Shown: positions 1 through 5,275, counted from the first letter of the stretch. The stretch is 5,310 nt of DNA from an uncultured Bacilli bacterium (GCA_947630205.1 CANRGW010000089.1:1-5310), one strand, 5' to 3'. Made by a program: numbers and translations. The notes: a model not told the origin generated them from the letters alone.

Positions 1-429
1 ACTAACATAATTTTAGTGTACTTAAACACTACATAATTGTTCAGTCCTTCCTAGCATTTCTCTAGTACTATGACCTCGGCTGACTTCTCATGATAAACCT
101 TTTTCGACCGACCTTAACAATTGGTATATGAAACCGCTTGTACTTATTCGTCCATGAGACCTCCCAGGGTAAGACATATAACTTTCCTCGTTTACTCACT
201 TGATTTACCATATAAAGTTACGTGTATCTTTTGGACTTTAGTTTGTTTTGCAACCTCATCCCTTTATATAGCCTTTATATCAAGTTTCTGTTCGTTGAGC
301 CACGATTTTGTTTCACACTTCCTTTAGCCCTAACATCACTGTTAATGCGTTGTGTTTCCCTAATACTTCGCAGATACTTACGCGTACAGTGGACTTTCAC
401 CTCCAAGTTATATGCCATGCCTGGCACAC
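1..429 (-). mobile_element. Group IIC intron, 5' part (ribozyme domains I-III and start of IV), truncated by window edge
   Basis: Read on the minus strand, the segment starts with GTGTGCCAGGCATGG (429 downward), the GUGYG 5' splice-site consensus of group II introns. It keeps landmarks that I recall from the Oceanobacillus iheyensis group IIC intron: GGTGAAAGTCC (401-391), GGGATGAG followed by TTGCAAAACAAA and AAAGTCC (262-233), CTTACCCTGGGAGGTCTC (173-156), and the domain III motif GAAGTCAGCCGAGGTCATAG (87-68). A small hairpin closed by CTAG/CTAG (65-62 and 54-51) and GGAAGGACTGAACAA follow. A further hairpin (31-26 with 19-14) may open domain IV. Catalytic domain V, domain VI, the 3' splice site and any reverse transcriptase/maturase gene would lie left of base 1, so completeness cannot be judged. 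The RNA would self-splice, and the element would move by retrotransposition if a maturase is present. Short open frames here on either strand are ribozyme sequence, not genes. Class C is also supported by insertion directly after a terminator hairpin. Confidence 0.92.
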
Positions 430-461
430 AAAAAAGTGATGCTCTAACCATCATCACTTTT
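430..461 (-). terminator. Rho-independent terminator of the SipW-type operon; target site of the intron
   Basis: On the minus strand AAAAGTGATG (461-452) pairs perfectly with CATCACTTTT (441-432) around a 10-base loop, followed by a run of six T in total (435-430). It lies 45 bases past the stop codon at 507 and ends the two-gene operon. The intron's first base (429) follows the last T directly, so the hairpin also forms the 5' exon motif that group IIC introns recognise. Confidence 0.9.
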
Positions 462-506
462 CAAACATTGCAATAAAATCTTAAAATTAATTAAATCACC
501 GAACTA

Positions 507-1265
507 TTATGCAGCAGTTTTAGCATCTACAAATATTTTAATAGCATAGAACTTATCAGCATATTGAGTATTTGAATAAACTTGACTATTCTTTACATGT
601 GGTGTAGGTTCATCATCATCACCTTCAAGGTCATCAGTAATTTTAACTGCACTATCAATCCACATACTTAAAGTAAATTTATCAGTTTGTTTAGAGTCTT
701 CTGTACCATCAGTATTACCTGCAATATGACCATGAGCAAGTTTTAAACCACCTGATATTCCAGTACCTAATTCAGCAGCTCCCTTAGCGGTATAAATATT
801 AACAGCATCAGCGTTTGTAAGAGTTGCTGTATTTTCACCATCTTTTACTAAATAAACTTTAATATCTTTAGAGTCTAACCAATCAGAAGCAGTAAATGCT
901 GTACCATCAGATTTTTTAGGACTTTCTCCTGTTGGAACGGCTCCTTTTTCAATATAAATATCATAATCAATACCTTTAGCAGAACTATCAAATCCAACTA
1001 TAGAAAATGATAAAGAACCTTTTGCTTCTTTAGTAGTTGCTAATGCTTTTCCAGATGCATCATCTAAAGGGAATTGATTTTCTAGCAAAATAGCATCTCC
1101 TTCAGTAAAATTAAAGAAAACACTTCCTGTTGTAACATAGTTATTATCTTCACCTGTCTTAGAATAATTGAAGAAGGCAAATGATACGCCAACTACGGCA
1201 ACAACTAAAATCGCTATTCCTATAATTGATAATAATACTTGTTTTGATGAATTTTCGTTATTCAT
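507..1265 (-). CDS. SipW-type signal peptide protein, TasA/CalY (camelysin)-like surface protein (downstream paralog)
   Basis: The product has 252 residues and no cysteine. A short polar N-terminus with K8 is followed by a hydrophobic segment (about 10-30) ending V-S-F-A-F-F (27-32), then Y-S-K-T-G and, near residue 48, a T-G-S-V-F-F-N-F strand. This is the layout of SipW-dependent proteins such as TasA and camelysin, where cleavage falls after the Ala before an aromatic residue; here that would be A30|F31. The mature part is rich in Asp, Gly, Thr and Lys, with an M-W-I motif near 201-203, an acidic patch (about 211-219) and a C-terminal V-Y-S...F-Y-A-I-K-I strand (about 229-244). The last two motifs recur in the upstream paralog. 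The ATG is preceded by AAGGAGG (1280-1274). The gene starts 16 bases after the paralog's stop, so the two are probably co-transcribed. A fibre or matrix role is inference from the signal type; no enzymatic motif is visible and no SipW gene lies in the window. Confidence 0.72.
   Translation of the reverse strand: MNNENSSKQVLLSIIGIAILVVAVVGVSFAFFNYSKTGEDNNYVTTGSVFFNFTEGDAILLENQFPLDDASGKALATTKEAKGSLSFSIVGFDSSAKGIDYDIYIEKGAVPTGESPKKSDGTAFTASDWLDSKDIKVYLVKDGENTATLTNADAVNIYTAKGAAELGTGISGGLKLAHGHIAGNTDGTEDSKQTDKFTLSMWIDSAVKITDDLEGDDDEPTPHVKNSQVYSNTQYADKFYAIKIFVDAKTAA
1177..1240 (-). repeat. Paralog repeat, copy in the downstream gene (signal-segment coding)
   Basis: This 64-base stretch encodes the hydrophobic export segment and aligns without gaps to 2066-2129, with 53 of 64 bases identical by hand count. 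Flanking mature-protein sequence is far more divergent, so the similarity reflects duplication with a conserved export signal. Confidence 0.75.
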
Positions 1266-1281
1266 ATCTTATTCCTCCTTC

Positions 1282-2151
1282 CTAATTTCCCAATGTTTCG
1301 TCGCCAGCGACTACTCTAATTTTTAATGAATAGAACATATCACTATATACTTTACGTGTATCTTCCTCTTGACTACTTGGTAAAACTTCTGTTGTCGTTC
1401 TACTTGCACGGAATTTAGCATTAGCATCAGTATCAGACACTGTTGCAGTTTGATTTACCCACATTGCTAATTTATAGGCATATTTATAATCTTTATTATC
1501 GTTGCCAATTGTTCCTTTTGCAATTAAAACACCGTCTCTACCATCTTTTCCAGGTTTTTTCTCTAAAGCGGCACCTGTTTTATATGTAGCAATTATAGTA
1601 TCATCAAGTCCATCTTGGGCATCAGCACTTGAATTTGTAGTATCAGCACTTACTTTAATACTAATATAACCAAAATCTAATCTATCAGCTTCAGTATAGA
1701 CAGTTCTTTCTTCCTCTGTTTCAACGGTTCCATCTGATGATTTTGCTGCTGCAGGGTGTTTCATTGTTGTCGCTCCCCCTACTTCTGTTGCACCTGGTAA
1801 ATCTCCTTCAACAACATAAATTTCAAAAGGTGTTGCCGTTACATTAGATGGTAATTGACCTTGTACACTAAATCCATATTCTCCATCATCTGCATCAGGT
1901 GCTGCCTTTGGTGTAGCATTTCCAAGTATTAAAGGTGTATTCATTTCAACACTACCATCAGGCTTTATTTTACCACTTGGTGCTTGTTCATTATCAAAGT
2001 TAAATGTAATCTTGCCAGTTGTGATTACATTGTTGGTACTACCAGTTCTTGAATAAGTAAAGAATGCAAATGATACACCAACTACTGCAACTATTAAAAT
2101 TGCAACTCCGATAATAGAAAATAGTACTTTTTTGGAATTATTATTTTCCAT
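1282..2151 (-). CDS. SipW-type signal peptide protein, TasA/CalY (camelysin)-like surface protein (upstream paralog)
   Basis: The product has 289 residues from the ATG at 2151. This start is chosen because AGGAAGGAG (2170-2162) lies upstream, the protein then begins M-E-N-N-N-S-K-K like its paralog, and the longer frame opens at an unsupported GTG (2193). A hydrophobic segment (about 9-29) ends V-S-F-A-F-F; SipW-type cleavage would fall at A29|F30. A T-G-K-I-T-F-N-F strand follows near residue 45. The middle (about 55-220) shares little with the downstream protein and has several acidic/Thr/Ser stretches. The end resumes common motifs: I-G-N, L-A-M-W-V (about 228-232) and K-V-Y-S-D-M-F-Y-S-L-K-I (267-278). 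There is no cysteine. It is the first gene of a two-gene operon with a clear promoter and leader. The likely fate is export and assembly on the cell surface or in an extracellular matrix; this is inferred from the signal type, and the family call for the mature domain is uncertain. Confidence 0.7.
   Translation of the reverse strand: MENNNSKKVLFSIIGVAILIVAVVGVSFAFFTYSRTGSTNNVITTGKITFNFDNEQAPSGKIKPDGSVEMNTPLILGNATPKAAPDADDGEYGFSVQGQLPSNVTATPFEIYVVEGDLPGATEVGGATTMKHPAAAKSSDGTVETEEERTVYTEADRLDFGYISIKVSADTTNSSADAQDGLDDTIIATYKTGAALEKKPGKDGRDGVLIAKGTIGNDNKDYKYAYKLAMWVNQTATVSDTDANAKFRASRTTTEVLPSSQEEDTRKVYSDMFYSLKIRVVAGDETLGN
2066..2129 (-). repeat. Paralog repeat, copy in the upstream gene (signal-segment coding)
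   Basis: Partner of 1177-1240 (53 of 64 bases identical, no gaps). It encodes most of the hydrophobic segment up to the A-F-F cleavage region. Confidence 0.75.
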
Positions 2152-2321
2152 TTTAAAATTTCTCCTTCCTTTCATATACATATCGAATATCACTATTCTT
2201 TATGTTTAAATACTATAGATAAATTCTATAAGTACTATTCTCCATTTAAGAAATCTAGATGTCTTTCGATTAGAAGTTCGTCTTAATTTTGAATACCCTT
2301 ACTTCTCTCTATCTATACTAT
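2152..2321 (-). promoter_or_regulatory. Long 5' leader of the SipW-type operon
   Basis: From the predicted transcription start (about 2321, inferred from the -10 box) to the ATG the leader is about 170 nt, long for a simple leader. It contains short stems on the minus strand: GAATA/TATTC around a GTGA loop (2198-2185), TATAGA/TCTATA around ATTTA, and a longer-range AGAAGT/ACTTCT pair. I recognise no known riboswitch core and no terminator with a T-run. The ribosome binding site AGGAAGGAG sits at 2170-2162. A regulatory function is only a possibility. Confidence 0.35.
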
Positions 2322-2327
2322 ACATCC

Positions 2328-2356
2328 ATGATAGCATATTAATTTTTAAATTTCAA
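2328..2356 (-). promoter_or_regulatory. Sigma-A-like promoter of the SipW-type operon, extended -10
   Basis: On the minus strand TTGAAA (2356-2351) and TATCAT (2333-2328) are separated by exactly 17 bases, and the -10 box is preceded by TGC (2336-2334), an extended -10 element. Only one base in each hexamer departs from the TTGACA/TATAAT consensus. It is the best vegetative-type promoter in the window and drives the genes at 2151 and 1265. Confidence 0.8.
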
Positions 2357-2363
2357 TAAATTA

Positions 2364-2401
2364 TTGTAAAAATCTTTAAAATCATTTTTTTGATTTTACA
2401 A
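2364..2401. repeat. AT-rich inverted repeat upstream of the operon -35 box
   Basis: TTGTAAAAATC (2364-2374) faces GATTTTACAA (2392-2401), complementary apart from one bulged A. An alternative inner hairpin, AAAATCA (2378-2384) with TGATTTT (2391-2397), shares the right arm. The repeat ends 8 bases from the -35 hexamer, a place where a regulator could bind. In such AT-rich DNA chance symmetry is also plausible. Confidence 0.45.
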
Positions 2402-2776
2402 AACTTAACATTTTATAAAAATTACGCTTTCTTTTTAAACAAACTGCCAAATTCACGAAAACCCCAATTCTTTCAAGAATATTAACCATCTTTTAAATTA
2501 ACATTTTGCCTATTTTCCCTAATTTTTTCTTATTTTTTCCTTTTGTCTATCTATTTACACTTTTTTTCTGTTTTCACTTTTACCTCTTTTTCTTTTTATT
2601 TTTAGTCCTATTCCTTTTCCGAGTCTTTCTCTCTTTTTCTTTCTTATTCCTTATTTTTTTTCTTTCTTTTCATCTCTTTTTTTAAGTTTTTCAACTTGAC
2701 TTTTTTCCTAAAAAATTCTTTCAATCCCGAGTTTTCCACCATCCTATTCCTAATCTCCCAAAGTTCCAAACAAAAT
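2402..2776. other. Gene-free, pyrimidine-rich spacer
   Basis: No reading frame with a ribosome binding site is visible on either strand. From 2521 to 2700 the plus strand is 152 of 180 pyrimidines by hand count, so the minus strand, on which both flanking genes lie, is almost all purine. A short perfect palindrome, ATTCTT-tc-AAGAAT, lies at 2467-2480. The stretch separates the dehydrogenase terminator from the SipW-type operon promoter. It may be drifted spacer or an unrecognised RNA; nothing decides between these. Confidence 0.6.
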
Positions 2777-2813
2777 AAAAAACTTAGCAAATTTCTTATT
2801 TTTACTAAGTTTT
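2777..2813 (-). terminator. Rho-independent terminator of the dehydrogenase gene
   Basis: On the minus strand AAAACTTAG (2813-2805) pairs with CTAAGTTTT (2787-2779) around a 17-base loop, and the T-run continues to 2777 (six T). It begins 16 bases past the stop codon. The large loop and low GC make it moderately strong at best. Confidence 0.75.
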
Positions 2814-2829
2814 AACACGTTAATTACTC

Positions 2830-3849
2830 TTAAGGCTTAATAACTATTTTTATTTTATCTGTTTTACCACTTGTTAATTCCAAGCAAGCATCATTTACCT
2901 TTTCCAAACCAACTTTAGCATCTATATATTTTTCCACATCAATTATCTTCTTTTCAATTAAACTAATACAATCTTCAAATTCCTTTTCATTATAAGCAAT
3001 AGCACCTTGCATAGTTACTTCTTTCATAACTGCACTCATCATAGGAATTTCAATATTCTTAATTGATACTCCAACTAAAACAATCGTACCACCAGGTTTA
3101 ACTGTCATAATAGCCTCACTAACAGCATATTGATTTCCACAGCATTCAATAACCTTATCAAAGCCACCTTTACTTTTCTTTAAAACCTTAGCAACAATAT
3201 CTTTATCATTAGCATTGAAAACTTCATTAATTTTACCATATTTCAAGGCTTTCTTACCACGTTTCATATTAGTTTCCATTAAAGCAATATAAGAAGCCCC
3301 ATTCAACTTGGCAAACTCAGCAGCCATTAAACCAATAATACCTCCACCAATGATTAAAACACTATCACCAATTTTAACATTTGCTAAATTAATGGCATGT
3401 AAAGAAACAGCCGATGGTTCAACAAGCGTCGCTCCATAAAAAGTAACTTTATCTGGTAATTTTTTCACCATATCTGGTCTACATGCTAAATATTCGGCAT
3501 AACCACCAGAATATTCATAAGAAAGTCCAACAGCCTTTTCCCAAGTATGTTCACAATACTGAATATGTCCACTTTTACAAGCCTCACACTCTAAACATGG
3601 CGAAATAGGTAAACCCGTTACTCTATCCCCAACTTTCAAATCACTTCTTGCTCCAGGATCAACAACAACTCCTGAAAATTCATGTCCCATAATAAGTTCA
3701 AGTGGTGCTCCTATTTCAAAATAATGTAAATCCGAACCACATATTCCACAAGCTTTTACTCGAATAACCACTGCTCCATCATGAGAAACAGGCTTTTTAA
3801 CTGTTGCAATTTGCAAATCTTTAGCCCCTTTAATTTTTACACACTTCAT
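2830..3849 (-). CDS. Zinc-dependent medium-chain alcohol/polyol dehydrogenase (sorbitol/butanediol dehydrogenase type)
   Basis: The product is 339 residues, full length for the medium-chain dehydrogenase/reductase superfamily, and oxidises or reduces an alcohol/ketone pair with a nicotinamide cofactor in the cytoplasm. The N-terminal catalytic domain has G-I-C-G-S-D-L-H-Y (35-43), G-H-E-F (55-58) and V-E-P (143-145). C37, H56 and E57 or E144 are the expected catalytic zinc ligands. The structural zinc set is intact: C85, C88, C91 and C99 with the canonical C-x2-C-x2-C-x7-C spacing. The Rossmann motif G-G-G-I-I-G spans 168-173, and the acidic E192 at the end of the second strand favours NAD over NADP. 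The S-D-L-H-Y loop and V-E-P-S-A-V-S resemble sorbitol and 2,3-butanediol dehydrogenases; threonine dehydrogenase is an alternative, and the substrate cannot be fixed from sequence. AAGGAGG (3860-3854) precedes the ATG. It is transcribed alone, with its own promoter and terminator. Confidence 0.9.
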   Translation of the reverse strand: MKCVKIKGAKDLQIATVKKPVSHDGAVVIRVKACGICGSDLHYFEIGAPLELIMGHEFSGVVVDPGARSDLKVGDRVTGLPISPCLECEACKSGHIQYCEHTWEKAVGLSYEYSGGYAEYLACRPDMVKKLPDKVTFYGATLVEPSAVSLHAINLANVKIGDSVLIIGGGIIGLMAAEFAKLNGASYIALMETNMKRGKKALKYGKINEVFNANDKDIVAKVLKKSKGGFDKVIECCGNQYAVSEAIMTVKPGGTIVLVGVSIKNIEIPMMSAVMKEVTMQGAIAYNEKEFEDCISLIEKKIIDVEKYIDAKVGLEKVNDACLELTSGKTDKIKIVIKP

Positions 3850-3874
3850 AAATCCTCCTTATTCTACTATTACG

Positions 3875-3883
3875 ATTATAACA
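3875..3883 (-). promoter_or_regulatory. Extended -10 promoter of the dehydrogenase gene
   Basis: On the minus strand TGT-TATAAT (3883-3875) is a perfect -10 box with the extended TGN element. No good -35 hexamer sits 17 bases upstream, which extended -10 promoters tolerate. The leader to the ATG at 3849 would be only about 20 nt and contains the ribosome binding site. Confidence 0.7.
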
Positions 3884-3938
3884 CAAAATTTCCTATTTGG
3901 TTATTTTTTTAAAATTAAATTTCAAAATAAATTATTAC

Positions 3939-3966
3939 TTGACATATTATCTTTTCTAGGTATTAG
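3939..3966 (+). promoter_or_regulatory. Possible sigma-A-like promoter upstream of the coat genes
   Basis: A perfect TTGACA (3939-3944) is followed after 16 bases by TATTAG (3961-3966). The -10 match is poor and the spacing slightly short. It may be a second promoter for the coat genes or a chance -35 match; the sigma-K-like site downstream fits the gene products better. Confidence 0.25.
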
Positions 3967-3972
3967 CACGAC

Positions 3973-3999
3973 ACCTTTTCAAACAACTTTCATAATTTA
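3973..3999 (+). promoter_or_regulatory. Sigma-K-like (late mother-cell) promoter of the coat gene pair
   Basis: AC (3973-3974), a 16-base spacer and CATAATTTA (3991-3999) match the Bacillus sigma-K consensus AC-N16-CATANNNTA exactly. Transcription would start near 4006, giving a leader of about 20 nt with AAGGAG (4015-4020) 7 bases before the ATG. Late mother-cell expression is what a spore outer-coat gene needs. The consensus is short, so a chance match in AT-rich DNA is possible. Confidence 0.6.
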
Positions 4000-4027
4000 T
4001 ATTAGATAAAAATAAAGGAGTGATTTT

Positions 4028-4432
4028 ATGAATAATAGTCTGGGTAATTGCTTAGCAAACATTTTAAATGTTATTAAAATTCTACAAAACAATGCCGATA
4101 AAACCGAATGTCAAGATAATAGTTGTACAAAACCTTTCTTAGGACTTAACACAACCTTATTATGTTTTAATACAAGACCAATTATGCTATATAGACGTGA
4201 TAATACCCCTGTTACCTTAAATTATACTAATACAGCTGGTACTCTTACAACAACTGATGTATTTAGAGTTGAAAGTGTAACTGATGATAGTGTTGGCGTT
4301 CTACTTTTAGAAGCAAGTGTTGATGCTAATGGAGTTACAACTTATATAAATACTAATACTTATGCAACTATTAATTTAGGATGTGTATGTGCTATAAGAT
4401 GCTTACCTGATACAATTGTTAATAATGTTTAA
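4028..4432 (+). CDS. Spore outer coat/crust protein, CotY/CotZ/ExsY family (first of pair)
   Basis: The product has 134 residues with seven cysteines (8, 28, 33, 46, 119, 121, 125). An N-terminal helix-like stretch (about 8-22) with C8 is followed by C28 and C33, then F-N-T-R-P-I-M-L-Y (47-55), V-F-R-V-E-S-V (78-84), L-L-L-E (92-95) and the terminal I-N-L-G-C-V-C-A-I-R-C-L-P-D (115-128). These line up in order with the motifs I recall for CotZ and ExsY, including the closing D-L-D-C-F-C-G-I-T-C-L. In Bacillus these proteins form a disulfide-linked lattice at the spore surface (crust or exosporium basal layer). It is shorter than typical Bacillus CotZ, which I recall as nearer 150 residues. 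A strong ribosome binding site and a sigma-K-like promoter precede it, and a paralog follows 12 bases downstream. The family is likely; the exact ortholog (CotY, CotZ or ExsY) cannot be told. Confidence 0.8.
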   Translation: MNNSLGNCLANILNVIKILQNNADKTECQDNSCTKPFLGLNTTLLCFNTRPIMLYRRDNTPVTLNYTNTAGTLTTTDVFRVESVTDDSVGVLLLEASVDANGVTTYINTNTYATINLGCVCAIRCLPDTIVNNV

Positions 4433-4444
4433 GAAAGGAGATTT

Positions 4445-4864
4445 ATGGAAAATTTAATTAATAATCAATGTGACACGTCAAGTATAAGTCAAATTTTAAA
4501 TTTTATCTTAGAACTTCAAAAATGTACCGAGAATACTAATATAGATACAACAGGATGTGATAGACCTTGTTTAGGTCCAACTGTTAATAATGGTCTAATT
4601 TTCAATACAAGACCAATTAATATTTATTCCTGTGGAACAGGTACTTTATGGACTATGCCTTATAACCTAAATGGAACTACTGGTGATAGTACAGTTTTCA
4701 AAATATCTAAAGTTGATGAAAACTGTGCTACATTTGAAATTCTTGCCCCAAATCCTGAAACAGATAATCCTTTAATACCTTATGTTTCTACTAATAATTT
4801 CTTCACCATTGACTTACACTGTGTTCTTGCTATTAGTTGTTTAGAAGATACTTATACATCATAA
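4445..4864 (+). CDS. Spore outer coat/crust protein, CotY/CotZ/ExsY family (second of pair)
   Basis: The product has 139 residues with eight cysteines (9, 27, 38, 42, 63, 94, 126, 132). It repeats its neighbour's plan: an N-terminal helix-like stretch (about 13-26), R-P-C-L-G-P (40-45), F-N-T-R-P-I-N-I-Y (53-61), V-F-K-I-S-K-V (84-90), N-C-A-T-F-E-I-L (93-100) and I-D-L-H-C-V-L-A-I-S-C-L-E-D (122-135). The N-C-A-x-x-E-I-L part resembles the N-C-A-V-L-E-L-L I recall from Bacillus CotZ, so this copy is closer to the type than the first. Cysteines at 63 and 94 have no counterpart upstream, while C121 of the first protein is L128 here, so the pair may cross-link differently. AAAGGAG (4434-4440) lies between the first stop and this ATG. 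The two genes form an operon ending in the terminator at 4870-4895. The product is expected to be deposited on the forespore surface from the mother cell. Confidence 0.83.
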   Translation: MENLINNQCDTSSISQILNFILELQKCTENTNIDTTGCDRPCLGPTVNNGLIFNTRPINIYSCGTGTLWTMPYNLNGTTGDSTVFKISKVDENCATFEILAPNPETDNPLIPYVSTNNFFTIDLHCVLAISCLEDTYTS

Positions 4865-4869
4865 AAGAT

Positions 4870-4895
4870 AAAGAAACCATGGTGTTTCTTTTTTT
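4870..4895 (+). terminator. Rho-independent terminator of the coat gene pair
   Basis: AAAGAAAC (4870-4877) pairs with GTTTCTTT (4884-4891) around CATGGT, and a run of seven T covers 4889-4895. It begins 5 bases past the stop codon and lies in the convergent gap before spoVS. Confidence 0.88.
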
Positions 4896-4901
4896 ATATA
4901 G

Positions 4902-4922
4902 AAAAAGAGACTATCTAGTCTC
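4902..4922 (-). terminator. Terminator of spoVS overlapping its stop codon
   Basis: On the minus strand GAGACT (4922-4917) pairs with AGTCTC (4912-4907) around AGAT, followed by TTTTT (4906-4902). The left arm lies in the last codons (Glu-Thr), the loop holds Arg and the first base of the stop, and the TAG at 4913-4911 enters the right arm, so the gene has essentially no separate 3' untranslated region. Confidence 0.75.
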
Positions 4923-5171
4923 AACAATTAATTTAATAGCTGTCCGTTCTTCGCCCTCAATTGAAATATCTTGAAATGCAGGCGTACATATTAAATTTTT
5001 TCCACTAGGAGCAACAAAACCTCTTGCAATCGCTATCGCTTTAATGGCTTGATTAATGGCTCCTGCTCCTACTGCTTGAATTTCAACACTCGTTTTATCT
5101 TTAAAAACATTAGCAAGTGCTCCTGCAACACTACTAGGACTTGACTTACTACTTACTTTAAGTGTTTCCAT
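4911..5171 (-). CDS. spoVS: Stage V sporulation protein S
   Basis: The product has 86 residues, the same length as Bacillus subtilis SpoVS, and agrees with it almost throughout: M-E-x-L-K-V-S-x-K-S-S-P at the start, S-V-A-G-A-L-A (14-20), G-A-G-A-x-N-Q-A (35-42), A-I-A-R-G-F-V-A-P-S-G (47-57) and the closing G-E-E-R-T-A-I-K-L-I-V-E (73-84). SpoVS is a small single-domain alpha/beta protein of the Alba-like fold group, thought to bind nucleic acid. In B. subtilis its loss blocks sporulation around stage V, and it also affects septation; the mechanism is not settled. GGAGGG (5184-5179) lies 7 bases before the ATG. It is convergent with the coat gene pair, and its terminator overlaps the stop codon. 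No truncation or substitution in the conserved core is seen. Confidence 0.97.
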   Translation of the reverse strand: METLKVSSKSSPSSVAGALANVFKDKTSVEIQAVGAGAINQAIKAIAIARGFVAPSGKNLICTPAFQDISIEGEERTAIKLIVETR

Positions 5172-5193
5172 GATTATTCCCTCCGTTCATTTA

Positions 5194-5199
5194 ATTATA
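5194..5199 (-). promoter_or_regulatory. Possible -10 box of spoVS
   Basis: TATAAT (5199-5194 on the minus strand) lies 22 bases before the ATG but has no recognisable -35 hexamer at 17-18 bases, where a T9 run sits instead. A weak sigma-H-like match occurs farther up: TTAGAAAAA, 11 bases, then ATGAATTT, with its -10 inside the hairpin at 5254-5275. In B. subtilis spoVS is sigma-H dependent. Neither assignment is firm. Confidence 0.3.
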
Positions 5200-5253
5200 T
5201 TTAACTAATAAAAAAAAATAACTACTTATTTAATGGTTTTTAAACATTAAGGG

Positions 5254-5275
5254 GTGATGAAGCAAAATTCATCAC
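5254..5275 (+). terminator. Perfect hairpin upstream of spoVS, possible plus-strand terminator
   Basis: GTGATGAA (5254-5261) pairs exactly with TTCATCAC (5268-5275) around GCAAAA. On the plus strand an interrupted T-rich tail follows (TTCTTTAGTTTTTC); on the minus strand no T-run follows. No plus-strand gene ends nearby, since the coat pair already has its own terminator at 4870. It could be a secondary stop, the end of a minus-strand gene outside the window, or a regulatory hairpin. Confidence 0.4.

Noticed and set aside
121..476. Short open frames on the plus strand (121-327, 222-476) and minus strand (275-457)
   Set aside because: They overlie conserved group II intron ribozyme sequence, lack ribosome binding sites, and partly cross the intron-exon junction.
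2152..2193. A 14-residue N-terminal extension of the upstream SipW-type protein
   Set aside because: It opens at a GTG without a Shine-Dalgarno site and covers the ribosome binding site of the ATG at 2151, whose product matches the paralog's start.
2152..2321. A known riboswitch in the operon leader
   Set aside because: I find no core motif of the common classes (cyclic di-GMP, purine, SAM, T-box) and no terminator/antiterminator pair.
2467..2480. Palindrome ATTCTT-tc-AAGAAT as a regulator site
   Set aside because: It is only six base pairs in AT-rich DNA, far from any promoter, and matches no operator I know.
2402..2776. A lysine-rich coding region on the minus strand of the purine-rich tract
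   Set aside because: Frames starting at ATG there stop after a few codons and no ribosome binding site in the right place is seen.
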